From Streptomyces sp. NRRL F-2580 (GTDB taxonomy: Bacteria; Actinomycetota; Actinomycetes; Streptomycetales; Streptomycetaceae): DNA of 64,000 bases. A model generated the notes under the pieces. The model did not search any database. It was not told the origin of the DNA and saw only the letters and a program-made list of their open reading frames with translations. The stretch is taken from positions 62,001-126,000 of the forward strand of contig NZ_JOIR01000011.1 of assembly GCF_000720115.1 (NCBI RefSeq), given 5' to 3'. Every line of letters starts with the position of its first letter. Positions within the stretch are counted from its first letter, which is position 1. This document shows, piece after piece, positions 28,917 to 38,562 of the stretch. A program made the translations under genes and the position numbers.

Positions 28917-30320
28917 TCAGCGGGCGTCCGCCGCCCGGCGCTGCATCACGTAGCCGGTCACCGCGAGGGCGACGGTCAGCCCGCCGGTGAAGACGACCTG
29001 GACCCGGGTGTCCTCGCCCAGTGCCATCAGGACCAGCACCCCGGCCACCCCGGCCAGGGCGACCCAGGTCAGGTACGGGAAGCCCCACATCTTCACGACG
29101 AGCTTCCCGGGGGCCTCCCGCTCCAGCCGCCGGCGCAGCACGAACTGCGAGACGGCGATGAAGCCCCAGACGATCAGGATGACCCCGCCGACCATGTTCA
29201 GCAGCCAGGCGAACAGGGTGTCCGGGTACCAGTACGACAGCAGCACGGTGACGAAGCCGAAGCCGCACGAGGCGAGCACCGCCCGGCGCGGCACCCCGCC
29301 GGAGACCTTGCCCAGCGCCTTGGGGCCCTGGCCGCGGGCGACGAGGGAGTAGGCCATGCGCGAAGAGCCGTAGATGTTGGCGTTCATCGCGGACATCAGG
29401 GCGATCAGGATGACCACGTTCATGATCTCGCCGGCGGCCGGGATGCCCAGGTGGTCCAGGGTGGCGGCGTACGGGCCGTCCTTGGGCACGGCCGGGTCGT
29501 TCCACGGCAGCAGGGTGACGATGACCAGCATGGAGCCGACGTAGACGATCGCGATCCGCCACATGGTGGTCCGCACGGCCTTGGCCACGCCCGCCACGGG
29601 GTTCTCGGACTCGGCGGCCGCGATGGTCACCGTCTCCAGTCCGCCGTACGCGACGACCGAGGCGAGCAGTCCGACCAGCAGGCCGTCCATGCCGTTGGGC
29701 AGGAACCCGCCGTCGTGCAGCAGGTTGGCGGTGCCGGGGGAGGAGGTGCCGGGCAGCAGGCCGAGGACGGCCAGGACGCCCAGGCCCAGGAAGAGTGCGA
29801 TCGCACCGATCTTGAGGGCGGCGAACCAGAACTCGAACTCCCCGAAGTTGGAGACGGCGGCCAGGTTGGTGCCGCAGAACAGCGCCATGAAGGCCAGCAC
29901 CCACATCCAGGAGGGGGTGCCCGGGAACCAGCCCGTCATGATGTGCGCCGCGCCGATGGCCTCGATGGCCACCCCCACGCACAGCAGGATCCAGAACATC
30001 CAGCCGGCCGTGAACCCCGCCCAGGGGCCGATCGCCCGCTCCGCGTGGACCGAGAAGGACCCGGAGGCGGGGTTGGCGGCGGACATCTCGCCGAGCATCC
30101 GCATCACGAACATCACGAGCAGCCCGGACGCGGCGTACGCGAGCACGATCGAGGGGCCGGCGGCGGCGATGCCGGCCCCGGAGCCGACGAAGAGCCCGGC
30201 GCCGATGACCCCGCCGAGGGCGATCATCGAGAGGTGGCGCTGCTTGAGCCCGTTGCCGAGGGGAGATCCGGCGTCGGTCCGCGGCGGTTCGGGGGGTGCG
30301 ACGGTGCTGCTGTGGCTCAT
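28917..30320 (-). CDS. APC-family amino-acid permease, copy 1
   Basis: A 467-residue transporter with 12 predicted helices, starting at ATG 30320. The first helix carries LGGVIGAGLFVGSGAGI, the unwound substrate-binding motif of the amino-acid transporter family. It is followed by FVMRMLGEMSAANPASGSFS and GFEF-type loop FGEFEFWFAALKIGAI. The pattern fits the GABA/proline/aromatic amino-acid permease group; the exact substrate is not readable. Two paralogues lie at 30543 and 32913 in the same direction. Two phased palindromes (30372-30408) upstream suggest dedicated regulation. Confidence 0.9.
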   Translation of the reverse strand: MSHSSTVAPPEPPRTDAGSPLGNGLKQRHLSMIALGGVIGAGLFVGSGAGIAAAGPSIVLAYAASGLLVMFVMRMLGEMSAANPASGSFSVHAERAIGPWAGFTAGWMFWILLCVGVAIEAIGAAHIMTGWFPGTPSWMWVLAFMALFCGTNLAAVSNFGEFEFWFAALKIGAIALFLGLGVLAVLGLLPGTSSPGTANLLHDGGFLPNGMDGLLVGLLASVVAYGGLETVTIAAAESENPVAGVAKAVRTTMWRIAIVYVGSMLVIVTLLPWNDPAVPKDGPYAATLDHLGIPAAGEIMNVVILIALMSAMNANIYGSSRMAYSLVARGQGPKALGKVSGGVPRRAVLASCGFGFVTVLLSYWYPDTLFAWLLNMVGGVILIVWGFIAVSQFVLRRRLEREAPGKLVVKMWGFPYLTWVALAGVAGVLVLMALGEDTRVQVVFTGGLTVALAVTGYVMQRRAADAR

Positions 30321-30371
30321 GGGTGGGTGCCTGTCAGGTGCGGGGGTGGAGCGGGCCCCAGTGTGCCGAGT

Positions 30372-30408
30372 GTCCGATCACCGGACGTCTGACGTCCGAT
30401 ATTCGGAC
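30372..30408. promoter_or_regulatory. Two phased palindromes upstream of permease copy 1
   Basis: GTCCGATCACCGGAC (30372-30386) and GTCCGATATTCGGAC (30394-30408) share GTCCG-N5-CGGAC and are centred 22 bases apart, about two helical turns. They lie 50-90 bases before the permease start codon, so a dimer could bind each site cooperatively. A further palindrome CGTGATCACG follows at 30424-30433. Confidence 0.65.
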
Positions 30409-30542
30409 AGTTGCTTGACGGATCGTGATCACGTCCGCACGACCCGGGAACGGCACGGCCCGCAAACGCCCACGACCCGGGAACGCCCGGACCCCCGCGC
30501 CGCGGCACGGGGGTCCGGTGGTGCATCGGGTCCGGAGCGGGG

Positions 30543-31934
30543 TCAGGCGGCCCGCCGCTCCCGTACGAAGGCCACCACGAGGACGAGGACCGCCGCACCC
30601 GTGGACCACAGGAGCTGCGGCCGGGCCGAGTCGTCGAACAGCATCAGGACCAGCACCGCCGCCATCCCGATCAGCGCCGCCCAGGTCGCGTACGGGAACA
30701 GCCACATCGGCAGGGTCAGCCGCTCCGGCATGTCCCGCTCGATGATCCGGCGCAGCCTCAGCTGGGAGACCGCGATCAGCGCCCACACGAACAGCAGCAC
30801 CGCGCCGACCGCGTTGAGCATGTAGAGGAAGATCGTGTCCGGCCACAGCAGGTTCAGCACCACCGACACGAAGCCGAAGGCCACGGAGGCGAACACCGCG
30901 CGCCGCGGCACGCCGCCGCCCGACACCTTCAGCAGCGACTTCGGCGCCTCGCCGCGCTCGGCCAGCGAGAACACCATGCGCGAGGACCCGTACAGGTTCG
31001 CGTTCAGCGCCGACAGCAGGGCCACGAACACCACGACGTTCATGATCTGCCCAGCCCCCGGGATGCCGATCGAGTCGAGGACGGCCACATACGGGCTCTG
31101 GCCCGGCTCCAGCGAGTCCCACGGCAGCAGGGTCACGATGACCAGCATCGAGCCGACGTAGAAGAAGAGGATGCGCCACACCGCGCTGCGCACCGCCCGG
31201 GACACCGAGCGCGCCGGGTCGTCCGACTCGGCGGCCGCGATGGTGACGACCTCCAGGCCGCCGAAGGCGAAGATGACGGCGAGCATGCCGGCGACCACCC
31301 CGCCGAAGCCCTCGGGGAAGAAGCCGCCGTGGCCGGTGAGGTTGGCCATGCCGACAGGCTCCGTGTCCGGGAGGACGCCGAAGATCGCGAGGGTGGCGAG
31401 GATGAGGAAGAGGACGATCGCGCCGACCTTGAGGGCCGCGAACCAGAACTCGAACTCGCCGAAGTTCTTCACCGCGGCCAGGTTGCTCACGGTGAAGACC
31501 ACCATGAAGAGCAGCACCCACACCCACTGGTCGACGGCGGGCACCCAGCCGTTGGCGATCTTCGCCGCGCCGGTGGCCTCCACGGCCAGCACCACGACCA
31601 GCAGGAACCAGTACAGCCAGCCCGCCGAGAAACCGGCCCAGCGGCCGAGCGCCTTCTCCGCGTAGACCGAGAAGGAGCCGGAGGCGGGCATCGCGGCCGA
31701 CATCTCGCCCAGCGCCCGCATCACGAGCATCGCGAGGACGCCCGCGAGCAGGTAGGAGCAGATGATCGCGGGACCGGCGATGCCGATGCCGGCTCCGGAG
31801 CCGACGAAGAGGCCGGCGCCGATCACGCCGCCCAGACCCAGCATGGTCAGGTGGCGCTGCTTGAGGCTGTGGCTCAGTGGTTCCGCGGGCAGGTCGCCCG
31901 TCGTGGGAGGTGCTTCGTGCAGGGGCTCACGCAT
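30543..31934 (-). CDS. APC-family amino-acid permease, copy 2
   Basis: A 463-residue transporter starting at ATG 31934 (MREPLHEAPPTTG). A TTG 17 codons upstream is possible but lacks support. It has twelve helices with LGGVIGAGLFVGSGAGI in helix 1, LVMRALGEMSAAMPASGSFS, and NFGEFEFWFAALKVGAI, nearly the same signatures as copy 1. There is no good ribosome site before 31934, so the start is less certain than the gene. It reads into a 222-base gap before copy 1 and may have a separate transcript. It is divergent from bioY. Confidence 0.88.
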   Translation of the reverse strand: MREPLHEAPPTTGDLPAEPLSHSLKQRHLTMLGLGGVIGAGLFVGSGAGIGIAGPAIICSYLLAGVLAMLVMRALGEMSAAMPASGSFSVYAEKALGRWAGFSAGWLYWFLLVVVLAVEATGAAKIANGWVPAVDQWVWVLLFMVVFTVSNLAAVKNFGEFEFWFAALKVGAIVLFLILATLAIFGVLPDTEPVGMANLTGHGGFFPEGFGGVVAGMLAVIFAFGGLEVVTIAAAESDDPARSVSRAVRSAVWRILFFYVGSMLVIVTLLPWDSLEPGQSPYVAVLDSIGIPGAGQIMNVVVFVALLSALNANLYGSSRMVFSLAERGEAPKSLLKVSGGGVPRRAVFASVAFGFVSVVLNLLWPDTIFLYMLNAVGAVLLFVWALIAVSQLRLRRIIERDMPERLTLPMWLFPYATWAALIGMAAVLVLMLFDDSARPQLLWSTGAAVLVLVVAFVRERRAA

Positions 31935-32060
31935 GAGGGGGTGCTCGTACTCTCGTTCGGCCCAGCGGTGGTGGGGGCTCCGCAACTGGATTGGCGGGAC
32001 CCTACAGTCTCACTGAGCGGCGGCCGTCCGTGCAAAACGGACGTGTTGTCAGATGTTCCT

Positions 32061-32076
32061 CGTGATGAGGATCACG
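32061..32076. promoter_or_regulatory. Palindrome between permease copy 2 and bioY
   Basis: CGTGAT-GAGG-ATCACG is a 6-4-6 perfect inverted repeat in the divergent control region (31935-32221). A -10-like TAGGGT for the permease lies near 32000 on the minus strand and TAACGT (32175-32180) faces bioY. Which promoter it serves is open. Confidence 0.45.
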
Positions 32077-32221
32077 CCGACGTGATGGAGGGGGTCGGGC
32101 TTTGTGCGATCCCCACCAATCGGGGGAGTGGGGCTTTGTCCCGGGCAGCGGTGGGTCGGCGCGGGGCCGCGGACTAACGTCGGTGATCGTCCTGCCCCCG
32201 TCCCCTCCCGCGGAGCCCCTC

Positions 32222-32806
32222 ATGAGCACTGCTTCCGTCTCCCTCCGGCCCGGCGCCGTCCTCGCCGATCTGCTGCCCGCGAGTCGCGTCCGCGACATCG
32301 CGCTCGTCGCCGGCGGCGCCGCGCTGACCGGGCTGGCCGCCCAGATCTCCGTCCACGTCGACGGCCTGGCCGCCCCGATCACCGGCCAGACCTTCGCCGC
32401 GCTGCTGATCGGCACCGCGCTCGGCGCCGGCCGCGGCTTCCTCTCGCTCGCCCTCTACACCCTGGTCGGCATGGCGGGCGTGCCGTGGTTCGCGGACGGC
32501 GCCTCCGGCGCGGGCGGCGCGACCTTCGGGTACGTCCTCGGCATGCTGCTGGCCTCCACACTCGTCGGCGCCCTCGCCCGGCGCGGCGCCGACCGCTCGG
32601 TCCTGCTCATGGCCGGCGCGATGGTGCTGGGCTCGGCCGTGATCTACGCGGTGGGCGTGCCGTACCTGATGGCCGTCACCGGGATGTCCCTCGGTGTCGC
32701 CGTCGCCAAGGGCCTGGTCCCGTTCCTGATCGGCGACGCCCTCAAGGCCGCGCTGGCCATGGGCGTCCTGCCGGCCGCCTGGAAGCTGGTCGGCCGCCGC
32801 GGCTGA
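32222..32806 (+). CDS. bioY: BioY biotin transporter (S component)
   Basis: A 194-residue membrane protein with six helices. The ATG at 32222 follows GGAG; the frame is open 40 codons further, without similarity. The BioY signature GLAAPITGQTFAALLIGTALG (about residues 50-70) and LALYTLVGMAGVPWFA are clear. BioY captures biotin from outside and can work alone or with an ECF energising module. No ecfA or ecfT genes are nearby, so it must work solo or use a shared module encoded elsewhere. It converges with permease copy 3 across a strong terminator. Confidence 0.92.
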   Translation: MSTASVSLRPGAVLADLLPASRVRDIALVAGGAALTGLAAQISVHVDGLAAPITGQTFAALLIGTALGAGRGFLSLALYTLVGMAGVPWFADGASGAGGATFGYVLGMLLASTLVGALARRGADRSVLLMAGAMVLGSAVIYAVGVPYLMAVTGMSLGVAVAKGLVPFLIGDALKAALAMGVLPAAWKLVGRRG

Positions 32807-32850
32807 CCGGTACCCGGCCGAGGGGTCCCCGGCCGAGCGGTCCCCGAACG

Positions 32851-32894
32851 CGCCGGAGCCCGGCCCGCCTGTGAGGGCGGGCCGGGCTCCGGCG
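32851..32894. terminator. Bidirectional terminator between bioY and permease copy 3
   Basis: A 19-base perfect stem (CGCCGGAGCCCGGCCCGCC, 32851-32869, with its complement 32876-32894) closed by a six-base loop, located between two convergent genes. Confidence 0.85.
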
Positions 32895-32912
32895 TACGTA
32901 GGGGCCAAGGGG

Positions 32913-34349
32913 TCAGCCCTGCACGGCCGCCCGCTTGCGGCGGAAGTCCAGGACCACACCGACGAGCACGACGGCACCGGCGACCAGCGTGGACAGGGTG
33001 ACGACCTCGCGGTTGGCGTCGTCCACGAACATGTAGCCGATCACGAACATGATCAGAGCGGCGGTGGCCCAGGTCAGCCACGGGAAGAGCCACATCTTCA
33101 CGGTCAGCTTCTCCGGGGCCTCGCGGACCAGGATCCCGCGCATCCTCAGCTGGGTGAAGCAGATCACCAGCCACACGAAGAGCGCGATGGCACCCGAGGA
33201 GTTCAGCAGGAAGTTGAAGACCGTGTCCTTGAAGGCGTAGTTGAAGTAGACGGCGACGAAGCCGAAGACCGTGGAGCCCAGGATCGCGGCCACCGGGACA
33301 CCGCGGGAGTTGACCTTGGCGAACGCCTTGGGGGCGTCACCGCGCTCACCGAGCGAGAAGGCCATGCGGGAGGCGGTGTAGAGGCCCGAGTTCAGACAGG
33401 ACAGCACGGCGGTCAGGACGATGACCTCCATGATCGTGCCGGCGTGCGCGATGCCGATCGAGTCCAGGGCGGCGACGTACGAGCCCTTCTCGGTGATCGA
33501 CTTGTCGTTCCACGGGAGCAGGGTCAGCACGATGAAGATCGAGCCCAGGTAGAAGACGCCGATCCGCCAGATGACGGAGTTGGTGGCCTGGGTGACCGCC
33601 TTGCGGGGGTTCTCCGACTCGCCGGCCGCCAGGGTGACGATCTCGCTGCCCATGAAGGAGAAGACGACCATCAGCACACCGGTGAGGACCGCGCCGTAGC
33701 CGTTGGGGAAGAAGCCGCCCGCGTCGGTCAGGTGCGCGAAGCCCGCGCCGGGGTTGTCCGAGCCCGGCAGCACGCCGAAGACGGCCAGCATGCCGACGAT
33801 CACGAAGGCGCCGATGGCGACGACCTTGATGCCCGCGAACCAGAACTCGAACTCACCGTAGGAGGCGACCGAGCCGAGGTTGGTGGCGGTCAGGACCGCC
33901 ATCACGATCAGCGCCCAGCCCCACTGCGGGACGGCCGGGATCCAGCTCTCCAGGATGGCGGCACCGGCGGTGGCCTCCACGGCGAGCACGACGACCCAGA
34001 AGAACCAGTAGAGCCAGCCGATGGAGAAGCCGGCCCAGCGGCCGAGCGCACGGTCGGCGTAGGCGGAGAAGGAGCCCGAGTTCGGACTGGCGGCGGCCAT
34101 CTCGCCCAGCATCCGCATCACGAAGACGACCATCGCGCCGACCAGCGCGTAGGAGATCAGGATGGCGGGACCGGCCTTGGCGATACCGCCACCGGAGCCG
34201 ACGAAGAGACCGGCGCCGATGACGCCGCCGATGGCGATCATGGACAGGTGGCGGTTCTTGAGACCGGCCTTCAGACCGTCGGAGGGCTGGCCCTCACCGG
34301 AGTTACCGGTGGGGTTGCCTTCCTTCTGGAGGGTCGTCGTGGAGCTCAT
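32913..34349 (-). CDS. APC-family amino-acid permease, copy 3
   Basis: A 478-residue transporter. The ATG at 34349 lies shortly after AAGGAT; the frame extends 13 codons further upstream without support. Twelve helices, with IGGVIGAGLFVGSGGGIAK, FVMRMLGEMAAASPNSGSFS and SYGEFEFWFAGIKVVAI. It shares the family pattern of copies 1 and 2 but has a distinct N-terminus and Gly-Gly-Gly in helix 1. It is divergent from rpiB with a 218-base control region. Probable substrates are neutral or aromatic amino acids or GABA; this is by family only. Confidence 0.9.
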   Translation of the reverse strand: MSSTTTLQKEGNPTGNSGEGQPSDGLKAGLKNRHLSMIAIGGVIGAGLFVGSGGGIAKAGPAILISYALVGAMVVFVMRMLGEMAAASPNSGSFSAYADRALGRWAGFSIGWLYWFFWVVVLAVEATAGAAILESWIPAVPQWGWALIVMAVLTATNLGSVASYGEFEFWFAGIKVVAIGAFVIVGMLAVFGVLPGSDNPGAGFAHLTDAGGFFPNGYGAVLTGVLMVVFSFMGSEIVTLAAGESENPRKAVTQATNSVIWRIGVFYLGSIFIVLTLLPWNDKSITEKGSYVAALDSIGIAHAGTIMEVIVLTAVLSCLNSGLYTASRMAFSLGERGDAPKAFAKVNSRGVPVAAILGSTVFGFVAVYFNYAFKDTVFNFLLNSSGAIALFVWLVICFTQLRMRGILVREAPEKLTVKMWLFPWLTWATAALIMFVIGYMFVDDANREVVTLSTLVAGAVVLVGVVLDFRRKRAAVQG

Positions 34350-34567
34350 GGACGGATCCTTAGGTTCTCGGGTTGCGAGCCCCGGCATTCAAACCTGAGA
34401 TGAACGCAGGACGGAAGACCTCAATCCGGATCGTTGTGTTTGGACGAACGTCCCGGACGAGGTCCTGCCATGTCCCATCTGCGCTCTTTGGGTTTACTTG
34501 AGCTTTAGAAGTGACTTACGCGACACCCCCTGCGGGTCGTCGGAGCCCCTCGTGCCACACTCGTGCC

Positions 34568-35053
<486 letters not shown>

Positions 35054-35122
35054 TCCCGCTTCCGGCCGTGCCGCTCCCTCCTGGGGTGGCACGGCCGTTT
35101 TCATTCTTCTCAGGAGTCCGCC

Positions 35123-35929
35123 GTGCCCGAGGGGCATACGATCCACCGACTCGCCCAGGACCACACCGAGCGGTTCGCCGCCCGCCCGGTCCGCGTGAGC
35201 AGCCCCCAGGGCCGCTTCGCCGAGAGCGCGGCCCTGCTCGACGGGCGCGCACTGGAAGGCGCGGAGGCGCACGGCAAGCACCTCTTCCTCGAACTGGGCG
35301 ACGCCTGGATCCACATCCACCTCGGACTCTTCGGCAAGCTCGGCTTCGGCCCCGCCCCGGCCCCGCCCGCCACCGACACGGTCCGGCTGCGCCTGCTGAA
35401 CGAGGAGCACTACGCCGACCTGCGCGGACCCACCGCCTGCGCGCTGATCGGCGAGGGCGAGAAGAAGGCGATACACGAACGGCTCGGCCCCGATCCGCTG
35501 CGCCCGGACGACGACCCCGAGCGGGCCTGGAAGCGGATCTCCCGGTCCCGCACCACCGTCGCCGCCCTGCTGATGGACCAGAAGATCGTCGCGGGCGTCG
35601 GCAACGTCTACCGCGCCGAGGTCCTCTTCCGGCACGGCATCGACCCGTACCGCGCCGGCAAGGACCTCACCCGCGCCGAATGGGACGCCATGTGGGCGGA
35701 CCTGGCCGCCCTGATGCGCGAGGGCGTACGGAACAACCGCATCGACACGGTCCGCGACGAGCACCTGCCCGAGGCGATGGGCCGGCCGCCGCGCGTGGAC
35801 GACCACGGTGGCGAGGTGTACGTCTACCGCAGGGCCAACCTGCCCTGCCACATCTGCGGTGGCGAGATCCGCACCGCCGACCTCGCCGCCCGCAACCTCT
35901 TCTGGTGCCCGACCTGCCAGCAGCGCTAG
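35123..35929 (+). CDS. nei: Endonuclease VIII-type DNA glycosylase (Nei1)
   Basis: A 268-residue Fpg/Nei-family base-excision enzyme for oxidised pyrimidines. It starts MPEGHTIHRLA, with the catalytic Pro2-Glu3 exposed after Met removal. The helix-two-turn-helix lies near 160-205 (LLMDQKIVAGVGNVYRAEVLF). The C-terminal zinc finger has four Cys (CHIC...CPTC) and the conserved Arg lies in RNLFW between them. It resembles mycobacterial Nei1 (Rv2464c) along its length. It lies 69 bases after rpiB and is probably cotranscribed. It converges with the GNAT gene. Confidence 0.93.
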   Translation: MPEGHTIHRLAQDHTERFAARPVRVSSPQGRFAESAALLDGRALEGAEAHGKHLFLELGDAWIHIHLGLFGKLGFGPAPAPPATDTVRLRLLNEEHYADLRGPTACALIGEGEKKAIHERLGPDPLRPDDDPERAWKRISRSRTTVAALLMDQKIVAGVGNVYRAEVLFRHGIDPYRAGKDLTRAEWDAMWADLAALMREGVRNNRIDTVRDEHLPEAMGRPPRVDDHGGEVYVYRRANLPCHICGGEIRTADLAARNLFWCPTCQQR

Positions 35930-35954
35930 ACCGGCCCCGGTACCGGAACCGGTA

Positions 35955-37190
35955 CTAGAAGCCGTGCGGGAGCCACGGGGCCACGTCCCCGGCGAAGGCG
36001 CGCGAGGCCTCCGTCAGCGCGCCCGGACGCAGCTCGCGCACGAAGCCGGCCGCGGCGAGCGAGGCGAGGGTGAAACCGCCCAAGTACGCCGAACCGAGCT
36101 CCCGGACCGACAGCTCCAGGTCCGCCGGCTCCTCGGTCCGCGTGCAGCGGGCGGCGCCCCTGGCGTCCGCGACCAGCCGCCACCGCCCCGCGTTCCACGG
36201 GCAGAAGGCGTCCCCGACCTCCAGGACCACGTCCATCGGAGCCCCGTACGTCCGCGCCTCCAGCGCCGCCGCCAGGTCCACCAGCCGCAGGTGCAACGAG
36301 TCCCGGACCCGCGGCTGCGACCGCCGCACGTCCGTGACCAGGTGCAGCACCGGATCGTCCACCGGCCGCCGGGACGCCCGCACGCTCCAGGTCAGGTCGA
36401 TCGAGAAGAGGTAGCGCCACAGCGCCGCGCACGCCGCCGGATCCAGCGCGTCGAGGTCGCTCACCTCGACCTTGCCGTCCGAGCCGGACCGGCTCCAGTC
36501 GGCCCTCACCCGGTAGCGCGCGTACCCGACCACCTCGCCGTCCGCCCGCTCGGCGACCACGCACTTCAGCGGCGACGCGCCGGAGCGCGACCCGGCCGGG
36601 TCCAGCAGCGGCTGCCCCTCCCAGCCCGGCTGCCGGGCCGGCATGCCCGGCCGCCGCGGGACCAGGGCCGCGTACACCCGCTCGCAGTCGGCCAGCGCCG
36701 CCGACGGATCGACGAGGCGCAGCCGCACCTCGTCCGTGCCCGGCGGCACGCAGAGCCGTACCCGGGTCGTGTCGATGTCCACGTCCAGGGCGTACGTCGC
36801 GGTGCCGTAGCCGAACCGCCCGTAGATCGCCGGATCCGAGGCCGTCAGCACGGCGATAGGTTCGCCACCCGCCCGGATGTCGTCCAGTTGCCGCCGCATC
36901 AGGGAGCTGAGCACCCCGCGCCGGCGGTGCGTGGGGGAGACGCCCACCATCGTGACCCCGGCCGCGGGGACGACCGCCCCGCCCGGCACCGAGACGCGGA
37001 AGCTGAAGGCGCCGGCCGAGCCGACGCACGAGGCGCCGTCCCAGACACCGAGCGAGCGCTCCGCTTCCGTCAGCGCCTTGTAGAGGTTCCGCTCTTCGGG
37101 GGACTCGGGCACACCGCCGAACGCCAGTTCCAGGTGGTCGTACCAGACATCCCACTCATCAGCCTGTAATACGCGCATCTCAAGAGCCAT
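35955..37190 (-). CDS. Eis-type GNAT N-acetyltransferase
   Basis: A 411-residue protein with the Eis layout: an N-terminal GNAT domain, a second degenerate GNAT domain and an SCP2-like C-terminal domain. The start ATG 37190 (MALEMRVLQADEWDVWYDHLELAFGG) follows GGGATGG; a much longer open frame upstream is not conserved. The acetyl-CoA loop is MVGVSPTHRRRGVLSSLMRRQL. The C-terminal residues LPHGF end in a Phe carboxylate, which in Eis enzymes takes part in catalysis. Family members acetylate amines on aminoglycosides, peptides or polyamines. The substrate here is unknown. Confidence 0.9.
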   Translation of the reverse strand: MALEMRVLQADEWDVWYDHLELAFGGVPESPEERNLYKALTEAERSLGVWDGASCVGSAGAFSFRVSVPGGAVVPAAGVTMVGVSPTHRRRGVLSSLMRRQLDDIRAGGEPIAVLTASDPAIYGRFGYGTATYALDVDIDTTRVRLCVPPGTDEVRLRLVDPSAALADCERVYAALVPRRPGMPARQPGWEGQPLLDPAGSRSGASPLKCVVAERADGEVVGYARYRVRADWSRSGSDGKVEVSDLDALDPAACAALWRYLFSIDLTWSVRASRRPVDDPVLHLVTDVRRSQPRVRDSLHLRLVDLAAALEARTYGAPMDVVLEVGDAFCPWNAGRWRLVADARGAARCTRTEEPADLELSVRELGSAYLGGFTLASLAAAGFVRELRPGALTEASRAFAGDVAPWLPHGF

Positions 37191-37292
37191 ACGGCCATCC
37201 CTATCAGGGCATTCCGTCTCGGTCGAAGTGTTTTCGAGCGCCGACGGGCCCCGGGTCCGGGGGTACCCCTGCGCATCCACAGCCAGGATGGA

Positions 37293-37298
37293 TAGGGT
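37293..37298 (+). promoter_or_regulatory. -10 element TAGGGT before the SpoIIE-type phosphatase gene
   Basis: TAGGGT ends nine bases before ATG 37308. No convincing ribosome site lies between, so the mRNA leader must be absent or only a few bases long. Confidence 0.45.
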
Positions 37299-37307
37299 CC
37301 CGAAGCA

Positions 37308-38450
37308 ATGGCCGGAGCACGCGTGGAATCCCTCATGGCCCGGATGCGCATGCTGTCGCACCGGGGCCGCACCGCCCTGCGCAAATCCGCGGTCGACTAC
37401 TTCCGCGGCGACGCCTCCGACTGGCTCGCCTTCGCCGGGCTCCTCCTGACCGTCCCCGCCATCGCCTGCGGCACGATGATGCTGCCCGTCTGGTTCTCGC
37501 CGTCGGCGCTCGTCCTGCCGATCGTCGCCGGCGGACTGCTGCTGCGCCCCGCCAGCCTGCTCGGCCTGTACGCCGCCTCCGCGGCCGCCCTGATCGTCGA
37601 GGCCCTCGTGCTCGGCCCCTACACCCAGGGCCCGGCGCGCGTCACCCCCGGAACCGTCCTCGTCGTCGCCGCCTGCGGGTTCTTCGGACTGGTCATCGCC
37701 CAGTTCCGCAGCCGCGTCGGCGTGCCCTGGCGGCGCGGCGGCACCATGCTCTTCGACCTGCGCGAGCGGATCCGCGTCCAGAGCAAACTGCCCGCCCTGC
37801 CGCGCGGCTGGCACCGCGAGATGGCCCTGCGCCCGGCCGGCGGCCAGTCCTTCTCCGGCGACTTCGTCGTCGCGGCCCGCACCAACGGCGGCCGCACCCT
37901 GGAGATCGTCCTCACCGACGTCTCCGGCAAGGGCATGGAAGCGGGCTCCCGGGCCCTGCTGCTGTCCGGCGCCTTCGGCGGACTCCTCGGCGCCCTGCCC
38001 CCGCACGGCTTCCTGCCCGCCGCCAACGGCTACCTGCTCCGCCAGGACTGGGACGAGGGCTTCGCCACCTCCATCCACCTCGTCCTCGACCTGCAGACCG
38101 GCGACTACGAACTCCTCTCGGCCGGCCACCTCCCCGCCCTCCAACTCTCCGCGGGCACCGGCCGCTGGCAGGAGAAGTCCGGCGAGGGCCCGCTGCTCGG
38201 CGTCTACGACGGCGCCGAATTCACCCCCGCCCGCGGCAACCTCCGCCACGGCGACGTCCTGATGCTCTTCACCGACGGCCTCGTCGAGACCTCCGACCGC
38301 GACATCAGCGAGGGCATCGACCGCCTCACCGGCGAGGCCGACCGCTACGTCGCCGCCGGCTGGGAGGGCGCCGCCTGGCACCTCATCGAGAAGGTCGCCA
38401 AGGACGTCAACGACGACCGCGCCCTGCTCCTCATCCGCCGCTCCGCCTGA
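37308..38450 (+). CDS. Membrane-bound PP2C/SpoIIE-family serine/threonine phosphatase
   Basis: A 380-residue protein. Three or four membrane helices span about residues 37-130. A linker (FDLRERIRVQSKLPALPRGWHREMALRPA) leads into a SpoIIE phosphatase domain (about 150-378). Metal-binding Asp residues can be seen in SFSGDFVVA, LTDVSGKGMEA, and FTDGLVETSDRD. No PAS, GAF or HATPase domain is present, so it is a simple membrane-anchored phosphatase. Streptomycetes use such enzymes on anti-sigma antagonists; no partner gene is adjacent. It is divergent from the GNAT gene. Confidence 0.9.
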   Translation: MAGARVESLMARMRMLSHRGRTALRKSAVDYFRGDASDWLAFAGLLLTVPAIACGTMMLPVWFSPSALVLPIVAGGLLLRPASLLGLYAASAAALIVEALVLGPYTQGPARVTPGTVLVVAACGFFGLVIAQFRSRVGVPWRRGGTMLFDLRERIRVQSKLPALPRGWHREMALRPAGGQSFSGDFVVAARTNGGRTLEIVLTDVSGKGMEAGSRALLLSGAFGGLLGALPPHGFLPAANGYLLRQDWDEGFATSIHLVLDLQTGDYELLSAGHLPALQLSAGTGRWQEKSGEGPLLGVYDGAEFTPARGNLRHGDVLMLFTDGLVETSDRDISEGIDRLTGEADRYVAAGWEGAAWHLIEKVAKDVNDDRALLLIRRSA

Positions 38451-38562
38451 ACGGGGTGGGGTTTGCCCCACCACCGCTGCGCCGGGCCGCGCCATGGCCG
38501 GCCGCCCCCGTGATCCGTAGCGTCGCAACCACGATCAAGGCCACGGCGAAAGGCGGCACACC

